A stretch of DNA of 64,000 nt from Paenibacillus yonginensis (lineage in GTDB: Bacteria > Bacillota > Bacilli > Paenibacillales > Paenibacillaceae), in contig NZ_CP014167.1 in NCBI RefSeq assembly GCF_001685395.1, forward strand, positions 4,348,001 to 4,412,000, in the 5' to 3' direction. Under the pieces are notes generated by a model that saw nothing but the letters and a program-made list of their open reading frames with translations, searched no databases and was not told where the DNA came from. Positions 36,868-46,554 of this stretch are shown piece after piece. The position numbers were made by a program, and so were the translations under genes. Position 1 is the first letter of the stretch; every line of letters begins with the position of its first letter.

Positions 36868-38829
36868 ATGAAGCTGCGTTTTGAAGGGGAAACAAACGGT
36901 TTGTTGCCGGGAATCGGGATTTTAGCAGCGGAACTAGGCGTTGAGATCCGGGATGAGGGGGATACCCGAAATGCGGGAAATGACGGAAATGCCGGGATTC
37001 CGGGTATTCCAGTAGAGGTCTCGGTTTCCGTTAGCGGCGGTCTGGAGGTTGGATGGGACGGAAGTAAGGCCTATATTCGGTATGAGCTGAAGCACCAGTT
37101 TTTCCGCGGACTGGGTTTACTCGTACAGCATACACGGAAGGGGCAGCCGTTTCAGATCAAGGAAGAGCAGCAGTTCGAACTCACGGGGCCGATGTTTGAT
37201 CTTTCGCGCAACGGGGTCCTCACGGTCGAAAGCTTTAAACGGATGCTGAACAAGCTCGCTTTAATGGGTTTGAATACGGTCATGCTGTACATGGAAGATA
37301 CATATGAAATAGAAGGCGAGTCCTATTTTGGCTACATGAGGGGCCGCTATTCGCAGGCGGAGCTCAAGGAAATCGACGACTATGCCGACCAATTCGGCAT
37401 TGAGGCGTTTCCGAGCATTCAGACGCTTGCCCATCTGGAGGAGTTCCTGAAATGGGAGGCGGCATCGCGGTATCGGGACACTAAAGGGGCGCTTCTGGTC
37501 GGGGAGGAAGCCACGCTGGATTTGATCCGGCGCATGATCGAATCGGCGACGGCGCCTTTCCGCAGCCGCAAAATCCATATTGGCATGGATGAGGCTGAGG
37601 AGCTGGGACGGGGCAAGTTTTTGGATAAGAATGGCTACGTCGGCCGTTTCGACATCATGACAGGCCATCTGGACAAGGTGCTGGAGATCGTCCGCGAACG
37701 CGGCCTCGAGCCGATGATGTGGAGCGACATGTTCCTGAAGCTCGCTTCGGCCAGCGGCGCCGATTATTACAATTCCGATACGACCATTCCCGAAGAGATG
37801 GCCAGCCGCATCCCGGAAGACGTCTCGATGGTTTATTGGGATTACGGACTGAAGGAAATGGAGGAATACGGGCAGCAGGTCGCCAAACACCGCCCGTTAG
37901 GCGCGAATCTGGCTTTCGCTGGCGCGGTATGGATCTTCAACACCTTCGGCGTGAATTACGGGCTGTCCCTGAACGCTTCGGACAACGCGCTGCAGGTGTG
38001 CAAGCAGGAGGGCATCCGCGAGGTTTATGCGACGATGTGGGGCGATGACGGGAATGAAGGCAGCCCCTTTGCGGCGCTCTTGGGCTTGCAGCTGTATGCC
38101 GAACATGCCTACTCGGCGGCGAAACCCGAATGGGAGCGTGTGGCGGAACGGGCCGCCTTCTGCACGGGCATCCAGGCGGACAGCTATTTGCTGCTGAAGG
38201 ACCTCGATGAAACGCCGGGCTCCGAGCCGAATAACCGGGCGCAAAGCAATCCTTCGAAGTTTCTTCTCTACCAGGACGTGCTTCTCGGGTTATTCGACAA
38301 GCAGATCGAAGGACTGGAGCTCTCCGCCCATTATGCCGATTTGGAGCAGCGTATCCAATGGGCCCGAAAGAGCGGAGGCACTGGCACAGCCGAACTCCTG
38401 CGGATGCCGGAGAAGCTGTGCGCCGTGCTAAAGATCAAAAGCGAAATCGGCATCCGGCTCAAACAGGCCTATGACATTCAAGATCGCGCCGCATTGAACC
38501 GGGTGGCCCAAGAAGAGCTGCCGCTCATTGCCGCTGCGGTCCGCGAACTTCGCGATGCTCACCGCATTCAGTGGTTCAGCATGTTTAAGCCGTTCGGCTG
38601 GGAAGTGCTCGATATCCGCTACGGAGGCGTAGTAAACCGCCTGGATTCCGCGGCGCAAAGACTGCTGGATTACACAGAGGGGCGCATAGCCCGCATCGAA
38701 GAGCTGGAGCAGGAACGGCTGCTGTACAGCTCCAACAACCGTTTTAACCATAAAGGGATCGGCTGGTGCAGCTATTATTACCGGATGGCGTCGCCGAACG
38801 TCTTTTTCCACGTCTTGAATCCGCTATAA
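36868..38829 (+). CDS. cytoplasmic GH20 beta-N-acetylhexosaminidase
   Basis: A 653-residue glycoside hydrolase that should release terminal N-acetylglucosamine (or GalNAc) from short oligosaccharides by substrate-assisted catalysis. A GH20b-like domain (about 1-105) precedes the barrel. The catalytic Asp241-Glu242 pair lies in HIGMDEAEELG, with MMWSDMF and an aromatic-rich active site later. There is no signal peptide, so it acts inside the cell on imported sugars. Residues 36-48 contain a Gly/Asn/Ile repeat insert. ATG follows GGAGGTAGCAGAGG. The YesM/YesN pair and ABC transporter downstream probably supply the substrate. Confidence 0.92.
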   Translation: MKLRFEGETNGLLPGIGILAAELGVEIRDEGDTRNAGNDGNAGIPGIPVEVSVSVSGGLEVGWDGSKAYIRYELKHQFFRGLGLLVQHTRKGQPFQIKEEQQFELTGPMFDLSRNGVLTVESFKRMLNKLALMGLNTVMLYMEDTYEIEGESYFGYMRGRYSQAELKEIDDYADQFGIEAFPSIQTLAHLEEFLKWEAASRYRDTKGALLVGEEATLDLIRRMIESATAPFRSRKIHIGMDEAEELGRGKFLDKNGYVGRFDIMTGHLDKVLEIVRERGLEPMMWSDMFLKLASASGADYYNSDTTIPEEMASRIPEDVSMVYWDYGLKEMEEYGQQVAKHRPLGANLAFAGAVWIFNTFGVNYGLSLNASDNALQVCKQEGIREVYATMWGDDGNEGSPFAALLGLQLYAEHAYSAAKPEWERVAERAAFCTGIQADSYLLLKDLDETPGSEPNNRAQSNPSKFLLYQDVLLGLFDKQIEGLELSAHYADLEQRIQWARKSGGTGTAELLRMPEKLCAVLKIKSEIGIRLKQAYDIQDRAALNRVAQEELPLIAAAVRELRDAHRIQWFSMFKPFGWEVLDIRYGGVVNRLDSAAQRLLDYTEGRIARIEELEQERLLYSSNNRFNHKGIGWCSYYYRMASPNVFFHVLNPL

Positions 38830-39142
38830 CGTTCTGGAAATAGCATAGAGCAGACATGAATTGACTGCATTAGAAGGAGCGGCTGCACCGGCTGCCTAGT
38901 ATTGGCTCGTCGGTGCGGTCTTCTTCCAGGGAATTATTATTCATTTTTGCGGTGTTTATTTCAGCCAGATCAGTAAGCGCTTCCATAAAAGCTAACCGCC
39001 TTGTCCTTAGGGCCTTTCTCCGAGTTCCTCTTCAAACCCAATCGACAAAATTCTTCATTTCCCCCTTGGTCTGACACCGGGTGTTAGGACGGGTGCACCG
39101 TTTGTGTTGTAGAATGTGAAAAACAAAAAACGGGGTGGTCGG
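38830..39142. other. intergenic region between GH20 and YesM genes
   Basis: Contains one hairpin (GCACCG/CGGTGC, about 38886-38914) followed by a weak T-rich stretch, possibly a terminator. No gene or clear promoter was recognised in the remaining 230 bases. Confidence 0.4.
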
Positions 39143-40939
39143 ATGTGGTTCAGAAATTCATTAAAAAGCAAGCTGTCGGTGCTGCTGATTGCGGCCATCG
39201 TTTTTCCGCTGCTGGCTACGGGCATAGTCTCTTACCGCATAGCTTCCAATCTGACGGAAAAAATCGAGAAGCAGTCCGGCATGAACACACTACAGCAAAT
39301 TTCGGACAAGCTGGACTTCATCATCGGCGATGCGGAGAACATGTCGGTCTTTATCATTGGCCAGAAAAATATCCAATCCTACCTCGGCAGCGATAGGTCG
39401 GACATTTCGTTATATTCGCAGAACGTTGCCTTCCTGATGAATCTTGCTTCCTCCAAAACCTATATTTCGAACATCACGATTACCTCAAATAAGGGTTATC
39501 CGGCTTTGTCCAACACGACGATTGTCCGTTCCGGTTTGCCGGAGGTGATGCGGGCCAATGAAGGGAAATATAACCTGGCTGTCAAATGGTGGACCCCGCT
39601 GTACGAGAATCAGACGACGGACAACGGGCTCAAACAGGTATTTACGCTGGTCCGCCCGATCCGCAGCACGGACAAGTTCCAAAATTATGGAGAGCTGTCC
39701 ATCAGCATTGATGCCCGGGAAGTGCAGCGTATGCTGGAGAACGCGGCCTGGAATGAAAGCGGGCATTTGTGGCTGATTAATGAGGAGAACCGGGTGATGG
39801 TCTCCCAGAAGGGGGAGGGGCTGAATCAGCTCCTGGGGGACAAGATTTCGCATCTGGGCACGCTGCCGGGTGCTGAAGGGGTTGAGAACGTCAAGCTGGG
39901 TGATGAGAGCAGCACCTTGCTCTACTACACGGTCCCGAGCTTGGGATGGAAGCTGGTTGGCGTTATTCCCACCCATATTTATACGGCTCAGAACCAGTAT
40001 GTGCTTACGCTTACGGCTTGGGCTATCGGTATTTCAGCCCTGTTTGCAGGCCTGCTGGTGCTTTATTTCATTACCTGGGTAACTCGGCCGCTCATCAAGG
40101 TAGCGCGAAAGCTGAACAAGATCGATCCGGATGAGCCGATCCGTCCATTTGAAGTCAAAACTACAGATGAAATCGGCATGCTGCTGCGCAGCTATAACCG
40201 GCTCAGCGACCGTATCGAGCGACTCAAAAGCCAGCTGCAGCTAAATGCAGCCAAGAAAAAGGAAGCCGATATCCAGGCCCTGCAGGCCCAGATTAACCCG
40301 CATTTTCTGTACAATACGCTCTCTTCTATCCATTGGATCGCTTTAATGAACAAGCAGAAACCGATTGCCGAAATGGTCGGGGCGCTTACCGATTTCCTCA
40401 GGTTCAGCCTGAATGACGGGAAAGAGTTCTGCACAGTCGGTCAGGAGGTGGCGCATGCGCAGAACTATGTGCGCATTATGTCTAAACGATTTCAGGACAA
40501 ATTCGAGGCAACCTTCTTCATTGATCCGTCGATCCAGGATCAGACTATGCTGAAGCTTCTCCTTCAGCCTTTGATCGAGAACAGCATTATGCACGGCATT
40601 CAAAAGCGGAGGGAGAAGGGGAGCATTCTTGTTCAGGGCGAGCTTCGGCCGGGAGCGATGACTTTCACGGTCGAGGACACCGGCATCGGTATGGAAGAAG
40701 CGAAGCTCAGAGAGATCAGACATGCGCTGCAGCTGGAGAAGGACAGTATAGAAAGCCAGGCTGAGCCGGACACGGCTTACGGTTTAGCCGAAACGGTGAA
40801 ATCCGGTTACGGTCTGGGTAGTGTTCACCGCAGGCTGATACTGCACTATGGAAGCGAAACCGGACTCCAGATCGAAAGCGAGCCGGGTACCGGCACAAGA
40901 ATAACCTTCACTATACCTTTACTGGAGGGATCGGCATGA
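39143..40939 (+). CDS. YesM-like sensor histidine kinase (Cache-HAMP-His_kinase)
   Basis: About 598 residues. Membrane helix at about 9-30, extracytoplasmic sensor domain (31-285) and second helix near 290-312, then HAMP. The LytS/YesM-type kinase follows with His387 (QINPHFLYNTLSSI) and ATP-binding motifs (LLQPLIENSIMHGI, VEDTGIGM, GYGLGSVHRRL). ATG at 39143 (MWFRNSLKSK) behind GGGGTGG is preferred to the GTG at 39116. It overlaps the regulator by 4 bp. Located between the GH20 gene and a sugar ABC transporter, it probably senses an amino-sugar oligomer (inference). Confidence 0.92.
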   Translation: MWFRNSLKSKLSVLLIAAIVFPLLATGIVSYRIASNLTEKIEKQSGMNTLQQISDKLDFIIGDAENMSVFIIGQKNIQSYLGSDRSDISLYSQNVAFLMNLASSKTYISNITITSNKGYPALSNTTIVRSGLPEVMRANEGKYNLAVKWWTPLYENQTTDNGLKQVFTLVRPIRSTDKFQNYGELSISIDAREVQRMLENAAWNESGHLWLINEENRVMVSQKGEGLNQLLGDKISHLGTLPGAEGVENVKLGDESSTLLYYTVPSLGWKLVGVIPTHIYTAQNQYVLTLTAWAIGISALFAGLLVLYFITWVTRPLIKVARKLNKIDPDEPIRPFEVKTTDEIGMLLRSYNRLSDRIERLKSQLQLNAAKKKEADIQALQAQINPHFLYNTLSSIHWIALMNKQKPIAEMVGALTDFLRFSLNDGKEFCTVGQEVAHAQNYVRIMSKRFQDKFEATFFIDPSIQDQTMLKLLLQPLIENSIMHGIQKRREKGSILVQGELRPGAMTFTVEDTGIGMEEAKLREIRHALQLEKDSIESQAEPDTAYGLAETVKSGYGLGSVHRRLILHYGSETGLQIESEPGTGTRITFTIPLLEGSA

Positions 40940-42537
40940 ATGTTTTGATCATAGATGACGAGGTGATTATCCGGACGGGGCTTTGTACGGTGATCGACTG
41001 GTCGGAGCTTGGCATGCACCTGCTTCCGCCCGCAGAATCCGCGGAGGAGGCGCTGGAGCGTCTTCTCACCGAGCGTCCGGACATCGTGCTCACCGATATC
41101 CGGATGGCCGGTATGGATGGTATTCAGCTGGCCAAGGAAATCAGGGAGAAGCTTCCGGATGCCGAGATTATCATCCTGACCGGCTATGACGATTTCGGGT
41201 TCGCCCAGCGGGCGCTGCGGCAGGGGGTAACCGACTATTTGCTGAAGACAAGCGATCCCGAGGAAATCATCAAATCCGTGATGAAAGCCAAACAGAATCT
41301 GCAGATGAAACGGGAACTGAAGAGGCAGGGGGATGTTCAGGCGGCTGCGCTCCGCAAGCAGCATTTCGAGGCATGGCTGACCGGAAACGCGGCGGGTAGC
41401 GGAGATCCGGACGGTCTGGTCTACAAGTCGGTAACGGAATGGCTGGAGCAGACCGGTGTCTTCCGGAAACTGCCGGACGGCCGTCCCCAGGCGATGCGCG
41501 TCCTGCTTGTAGGCGCATCCGGATGGGGACATGACCGCTTCTCCGGCTTAATGCTTGGAGCGGCGGAAAGCCAGCTGTCTGAGCTGCTATCCGGTATTAC
41601 ACTGCTCAGGAACAACATGATCATTGCCGTAGCCGGCGTGACGCCGGGATGGTCCGGGGAGCGGCAGCTGGGAAAGGTGATCAGCCGGGTCCGAGATACG
41701 CTGAGATGTGATATTTTTGCTGCAGCTGGAAATGAGGTCTACGCCGCCGGGGAGCTGCGCCGTTCTTATGAGGAGGCCCTGAAGGTTTACGAATACCGGG
41801 TCGTGTTCGGGGATAGAGGGCTGTTTGAGCTGAAGGACGTGGAAGACCGCCAGGGCGGAAGAACGGTCTGTTCAGAGAGGGAGGAAAGCGAACTGTCTTC
41901 CCTGCTGATGAACAACAACGGCAGCCAGCTCCACGATTGGACCACTGCAATCGTCAGGGAACGGCTGGAGGACCCCGAAACGACGCCGGCCGCTCTGCAG
42001 GCGTTCCTTCAATCCATTGTAATCGGGGCCCATCGCTGGCTGGACAGGGCGAAGGAGACAGCCTCGGCCGCGCAGTCGTCAACGGGGCAGGCGGGTGCCG
42101 GAGCGACGCCGGCCATTTCCTTTGAGCCGGGTGTTGTCCTTGAAGATGAGCTGTTCAAGCTGCTACTGTCGGTGATGAATGAGTTCCACCAGCTCGTCAG
42201 TGACGGCAGGTATTCTTACATACATCGGGCCATTGCCTATATCCGCAATCATCTCGGCGAGCATTTGACCCTGCAGCAGGTGGCGGGTTTCGTGCACCTC
42301 AACCCTAATCATTTCAGCGAGGTTTTCAAACGGGAAACCGGTCAGGGCTTCAGCGAGTTTGTGATCCGTGAGCGCATGCAGCGTGCGGCAAATATCCTGC
42401 TGACTACGCAGAAGAAGATCAGTGAAGTGGCAGGGGAAGTAGGTTACGAGGATATTAAATATTTCAGTCAGCAGTTTAAGAAAATGATGGGAAGTACCCC
42501 CACGGAATATCGACAGCTTTCCGGAGACGGCGTCTAG
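40936..42537 (+). CDS. YesN-like AraC-type response regulator
   Basis: A 533-residue regulator: receiver with Asp54 (IVLTDIRMAG) and LTGYDDFGFA, a variable middle region, and two C-terminal AraC HTH motifs (LTLQQVAGFVHLNPNHFSEV, ISEVAGEVGYEDIKYFSQQF). Translationally coupled to its kinase. It is the likely activator of the ABC genes starting at 42748, whose upstream region has no strong promoter. Confidence 0.93.
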   Translation: MNVLIIDDEVIIRTGLCTVIDWSELGMHLLPPAESAEEALERLLTERPDIVLTDIRMAGMDGIQLAKEIREKLPDAEIIILTGYDDFGFAQRALRQGVTDYLLKTSDPEEIIKSVMKAKQNLQMKRELKRQGDVQAAALRKQHFEAWLTGNAAGSGDPDGLVYKSVTEWLEQTGVFRKLPDGRPQAMRVLLVGASGWGHDRFSGLMLGAAESQLSELLSGITLLRNNMIIAVAGVTPGWSGERQLGKVISRVRDTLRCDIFAAAGNEVYAAGELRRSYEEALKVYEYRVVFGDRGLFELKDVEDRQGGRTVCSEREESELSSLLMNNNGSQLHDWTTAIVRERLEDPETTPAALQAFLQSIVIGAHRWLDRAKETASAAQSSTGQAGAGATPAISFEPGVVLEDELFKLLLSVMNEFHQLVSDGRYSYIHRAIAYIRNHLGEHLTLQQVAGFVHLNPNHFSEVFKRETGQGFSEFVIRERMQRAANILLTTQKKISEVAGEVGYEDIKYFSQQFKKMMGSTPTEYRQLSGDGV

Positions 42538-42747
42538 TTCTATGAAGTACCTGACATGTATATAACGTGTAATGGCCGCGATTTAGGACCGGACAAACCG
42601 GATTTGGCCTGATTCACGAACGATTAGCTGACATGAGTTTGATGAACCGAATTTTTTCCACCCTCCGACTGGAGATCATCTCCTTACCGCTCATCCTCCG
42701 CAATCTTATACTTTTAAACATAAATGGAACCAAAGGAGGGGTCTTAA
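42538..42747 (+). promoter_or_regulatory. control region of the 42.7-46 kb ABC operon
   Basis: No good sigma-A promoter was seen. Features present are a perfect dyad GGAGAT-C-ATCTCC (about 42671-42683), a CCGG...CCGG repeat near 42590-42602, and an excellent ribosome site AAAGGAGG before the start. An activator-dependent promoter fits these observations. Confidence 0.4.
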
Positions 42748-44094
42748 ATGGCAAAGAAAAAACCAATCGCAATTCTCGCTCTGTTACTATCGTTTACCCT
42801 GCTGCTCGCGGCTTGCGGCCAAGGGGGGAATAACACGCCAACCACCGGTGCGGCAGGGACGGACAGCTCCAAATCCCCTGGAGAGAAAATCAAACTGTCC
42901 ATCTGGCATAACTTCTCCGGCGACGATCTGAGAGCCAAGGTTGTACGGGAACAGATTGAGAAATTCCAAAGCGAGCACCCCGAGGTCGAGCTGGATGCAC
43001 AGGCGATTCCGCCGGATGGATACCGTCAGCGTTTGAAGACGGTGGCAGCCGCGAATGAAATGCCGGACGTCTTTTTCGTTCAATCCGGTACCTCGATTAA
43101 AGAGTTTTATGATGGCGGGCTGATTCAGCCGATTACCTCCGTGCTGGATGAGCATCCGGACTGGAAGAACAACTTCATTTCCGGTTCGCTGGACACCCTG
43201 TCCTTTGACGGCCAGGTTTATGCCACGCCGCTGAGCGGCTCGGCCACTTCCTTCCTGTTCTACAACAAGTCCCTGTTTGAGAAATACGGCGTCAAGGTTC
43301 CGACCACATGGGACGAAATGATGACGGCGGTCAAAACGTTCAACGACAACAAAATCACGCCGATTTCGCTGGGGAATAAAGCCTCCTGGCTGGCGCAGTC
43401 CAGCATCCTCTCCTCGCTTGCGGACCGGGTGACCGGTACGGACTGGTTCTTGAAGGCTGTGAATCAGGACGGGGCGAAGTTTACCGATCCTGAATTCGTG
43501 CAGGCCCTGCAGTATTTCAAGGACCTGGCTGATGCCAATGCGTTCCAAACCGGCTTTAACAGCCTGGATAACACCCAGATGGAGCAGTATTTTGCCGAGG
43601 GCAAAGCCGCGATGATGATCGACGGTTCGTGGGCGCTGACGAACATGGCTGCAGCAGCAACGGAGGAGCAGCTCAGTCAGATCGACATCACCGTGCTTCC
43701 GTCCGTTCCCGGCGGCAAAGGGGATCCGAATTCGATGTCCGGCGGCTCAGGCGGCGGTTTGGCACTCAGCAAAACCGTCACGGGCGACAAGCTTAAAGCC
43801 GCTTTGGACCTGATCTATACGGTCAGCGGTCCGGAAGCGATGCAGGCCATCGCGGACAGCAACTCGATCGTCACCTACAAGGTTGAGCCGGATCAGTCCA
43901 AAGTTATGCCGCTGTTCTACAAAGCGTTTACGCTGTACAAATCACTGAGCCTTACTCCGGTATATGATGCTTATTTGACCTCTTCCGCGACCGACGCGGT
44001 AAACAACGGCCTGCAGGAGGTGTCCCTGGGCGGCGATCCGAAAGCGATCGCCCAGAAGATCCAGGATGCCCAGGCCAGGGATCTTGGCAAATAA
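42748..44094 (+). CDS. extracellular sugar-binding lipoprotein of ABC transporter (family 1)
   Basis: A 448-residue lipoprotein with signal peptide and lipobox LLAAC (Cys23), a Gly/Thr/Ser linker and a family 1 binding fold (IKLSIWHNFSGDDLRAKVV, FAEGKAAMMIDGSWAL). As first gene of the transporter operon, with a strong ribosome site and an intercistronic hairpin after it, it should be made in excess over the permeases. Together with the GH20 enzyme, chitobiose-like sugars are plausible ligands. Confidence 0.93.
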   Translation: MAKKKPIAILALLLSFTLLLAACGQGGNNTPTTGAAGTDSSKSPGEKIKLSIWHNFSGDDLRAKVVREQIEKFQSEHPEVELDAQAIPPDGYRQRLKTVAAANEMPDVFFVQSGTSIKEFYDGGLIQPITSVLDEHPDWKNNFISGSLDTLSFDGQVYATPLSGSATSFLFYNKSLFEKYGVKVPTTWDEMMTAVKTFNDNKITPISLGNKASWLAQSSILSSLADRVTGTDWFLKAVNQDGAKFTDPEFVQALQYFKDLADANAFQTGFNSLDNTQMEQYFAEGKAAMMIDGSWALTNMAAAATEEQLSQIDITVLPSVPGGKGDPNSMSGGSGGGLALSKTVTGDKLKAALDLIYTVSGPEAMQAIADSNSIVTYKVEPDQSKVMPLFYKAFTLYKSLSLTPVYDAYLTSSATDAVNNGLQEVSLGGDPKAIAQKIQDAQARDLGK

Positions 44095-44127
44095 CCGGCC
44101 GTTCCTTCACTCATAAAAACAACTTCC

Positions 44128-44169
44128 GGACGATATCCGCCCCCGCCTTTCAAAGGGCGGGTATCGTCC
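44128..44169 (+). promoter_or_regulatory. intercistronic hairpin between binding-protein and permease genes
   Basis: Arms GGACGATATCCGCCC and GGGCGGGTATCGTCC, with a 12-base loop and no T run. Such structures commonly protect the upstream mRNA end or attenuate transcription, giving more binding protein than permease. The role is inferred from position. Confidence 0.75.
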
Positions 44170-44198
44170 ATCCCTGCATCTTTGAAAGGAGGCCGGTT

Positions 44199-45074
44199 AT
44201 GGCGTTCGTGAACCGTCTTAGAGGGTTTGTGGTGATCGGGCTGCTGCCCGCTCTCGTTTTGTATGTGGTGTTTGTGCTTGTGCCGATCGTCTGGTCGGTT
44301 TATTACGGATTTTATAACTGGAAGGGCATTGGCGCAGCCAGCTTTACCGGTTTGGACAACTATGCGGAGGCCCTCCGCGACCCGATTTTCTGGCGGGCGT
44401 TGAAGAACAACCTGATCATTGTGGCCGCCTCGATTCTGGGGCAGCTGCCGGTCGCGCTCGTTCTATCCTTGATTCTCCGAAAAAGCACCCTGTTCCACCG
44501 CTTTGTCCGCTCGGCCGTTTTTATGCCTATGGTTGTCTCCACCGTCGTCATCGGCATGATCTGGGGATATATCTATCACCCTCAAATCGGTATCTTAAAT
44601 GTCATTTTGCAAAATATCGGGCTGGGCTCCTGGATTCGTGACTGGCTTGGGGATGCCCGCATCAATATGTATTCGGTCAGCGCTCCGGTCATTTGGGCCA
44701 ACATCGGCCCTTATCTGATTATCTTTATCTCGGCGATTCAGAACATCCCGTCCGAAATGGAGGATGCCGCCAAACTCGACGGCGCAGTCCGGGCCAAATG
44801 GCTGTATCTCATCGTCATTCCGATGATCTGGGATACGATCAAGGTCGCCATTGTCCTCTGCATCTCGGGCAGTTTGAAAGCCTTTGACCTGATCTATATC
44901 ATGACGGGCGGCGGTCCGGCCCAATCGACCGAGCTGCTCGCCACTTATATGTACAATAATACGTTTGAAGTTTTCCGTTACGGCTACGGCTCCGCCGTTT
45001 CCTCGCTGATCATCGTCATCAGCCTCATTCTCGTGCTCGGCAGCCAGCTGCTGATGAGAAAGAGAGGGGTATGA
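44199..45074 (+). CDS. sugar ABC transporter permease (MalF type)
   Basis: A 291-residue inner-membrane subunit with six hydrophobic segments. The EAA loop is EMEDAAKLDGAVRAKWLYLI (about residues 187-206). ATG follows AAAGGAGG. Overlaps the next permease by 4 bp. Confidence 0.93.
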   Translation: MAFVNRLRGFVVIGLLPALVLYVVFVLVPIVWSVYYGFYNWKGIGAASFTGLDNYAEALRDPIFWRALKNNLIIVAASILGQLPVALVLSLILRKSTLFHRFVRSAVFMPMVVSTVVIGMIWGYIYHPQIGILNVILQNIGLGSWIRDWLGDARINMYSVSAPVIWANIGPYLIIFISAIQNIPSEMEDAAKLDGAVRAKWLYLIVIPMIWDTIKVAIVLCISGSLKAFDLIYIMTGGGPAQSTELLATYMYNNTFEVFRYGYGSAVSSLIIVISLILVLGSQLLMRKRGV

Positions 45075-45958
45075 TGAATCTGATTTCACCTGAAACCCTG
45101 ACGGGAAAAACAGTCCGCAGACCTTTGCCGCGGCGCCGGAAATCCGGCTGGCTGTGGGGAGTCGACACGGTGCTGCTGGTTTATGCCCTTGCAACGATTT
45201 ACCCGCTGCTGTGGTTGTTTATCAGCTCCTTCAAGTCTGTGCGCGACTTCTCGGCCAATCCGTTCGCCCTGCCTTCGGTCTGGCAGTTTGAGAATTATAC
45301 GCGCGCCTGGGAAATTGCCGGTATCGGAAGGGCATTTGCCAACTCAGTCATCGTAACGCTCGGTTCGCTTGCCCTGACGCTGATTCTCGGCACGCTTACC
45401 GGCTACATTTTGTCACGGCTGAACTTCCGGTTTAAAGGCGTAATTATGGGTTTGTTTGTACTAGGCATGCTGATTCCGATCCACAGCACGCTGGTACCGC
45501 TGTTTATCATGATGAAGAATCTGCACATTCTCGACACCTATGCTTCGCTGATTCTGCCTTATGCGGCGTTCGAGCTGCCTGTAGCGATCTTTATTGTGGC
45601 GGCCTATCTGACCTCTGTACCCAAGGAACTGGAAGAAGCGGCGATGATCGACGGCAACGGATATTGGGGGATTTTCTGCCGGATCATTATGCCGCTTGCG
45701 GTTCCGGCCATGGCAACGATCTCGATTTTGGGTTTTCTGCGTTCCTGGAACGACTTTGCATTTGCGCTGGTGTTTATCAATGACCAGTCCTTAAAAACGC
45801 TGCCGCTCAGCTTGTCCATCTTCTCCGACGGCTACGGCACGGATTACAGCCTGACGATGGCCGCGATGTCGATTGCGGTAATTCCAACGGTGATTGTGTA
45901 CCTGATTTTCCAGGAGCAGATCATGAAAGGCATGGTAGCGGGGGCGGTTAAAGGTTAA
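45071..45958 (+). CDS. sugar ABC transporter permease (MalG type)
   Basis: A 295-residue subunit with six membrane segments. YPLLWLFISSFKSVRDF is the typical first-helix region and ELEEAAMIDGNGYWGIFCRI the EAA loop (about 188-207). Coupled to the upstream permease by an ATGA overlap. It ends the operon before a strong terminator. No ATPase gene is present, so a shared MsmX-type ATPase is expected. Confidence 0.93.
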   Translation: MMNLISPETLTGKTVRRPLPRRRKSGWLWGVDTVLLVYALATIYPLLWLFISSFKSVRDFSANPFALPSVWQFENYTRAWEIAGIGRAFANSVIVTLGSLALTLILGTLTGYILSRLNFRFKGVIMGLFVLGMLIPIHSTLVPLFIMMKNLHILDTYASLILPYAAFELPVAIFIVAAYLTSVPKELEEAAMIDGNGYWGIFCRIIMPLAVPAMATISILGFLRSWNDFAFALVFINDQSLKTLPLSLSIFSDGYGTDYSLTMAAMSIAVIPTVIVYLIFQEQIMKGMVAGAVKG

Positions 45959-45988
45959 GGGCTAAGCTAATTTATTTAGGTAAAAAAA

Positions 45989-46036
45989 GAAACCGGAAAC
46001 GGTGCGCCGATCGGCGGCCATTTCCGGTTTGTTTTT
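45989..46036. terminator. bidirectional terminator between ABC operon and spore protein gene
   Basis: Arms AAACCGGAAA...CGCCG and CGGCG...TTTCCGGTTT flanked by A7 on the left and T5 on the right. Confidence 0.92.
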
Positions 46037-46069
46037 CGTTAACGGCTCGTTAACGGTTAAATGAGGAGC

Positions 46070-46363
46070 TTATCTCCCGCTCCCGCCCGAATCCCCGCCG
46101 CTCAGCTTCTCCTGAGCCTGGCGGATCATTTCGCGGACCATCGAGCCGCCGATGGCGCCGCCGATTTTCCCGGCCTGCTCGGCCGTCAGATCGCCGTTAT
46201 CGCCATGCTTGAGCGGAACGCCGAGCGACTGGGCCACTTCATATTTGACGTCATCCGGCTGCTCGGGGTTCACTTTGTAGCCTTCCTGGCGCATAGCCTC
46301 CGCCTTAAAATGCTGAAGCGCCCGGTCTGCACCCGGTCCTCTGCCTGATCTTCTTCTAGCCAT
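46070..46363 (-). CDS. alpha/beta-type small acid-soluble spore protein
   Basis: A 97-residue SASP homologue that would coat DNA in the dormant spore. Matching family segments are FKAEAMRQEG, VKYEVAQSLGVPL (the E-V/I-A region cut by the germination protease in this family), then GDLTAEQAGKIGGAIGGSMV. The basic N-terminus (ARRRSGRGPG) and Gly/Ser-rich tail are longer than in classical SspA/B. ATG follows AAAGGAGG. A sigma-G promoter would be expected but was not clearly found upstream. It is good evidence for a spore former. Confidence 0.9.
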   Translation of the reverse strand: MARRRSGRGPGADRALQHFKAEAMRQEGYKVNPEQPDDVKYEVAQSLGVPLKHGDNGDLTAEQAGKIGGAIGGSMVREMIRQAQEKLSGGDSGGSGR

Positions 46364-46554
46364 ATCGAATCAGCCTCCTTTAACTTGAGGGAATCCGGTC
46401 TTAGAATGCCCTGATTTCAGGGCTTTATGTCCAGATGGGGGAACAGCCCGTTTTTGCCTGTTTTTACATTGAAGCGGCGTTGGACATCTGCCATAATAAT
46501 GAAATTAAGGTTTATGAATCAATGACGGACGAACACAGAGGGGGCTTTTGTTTC

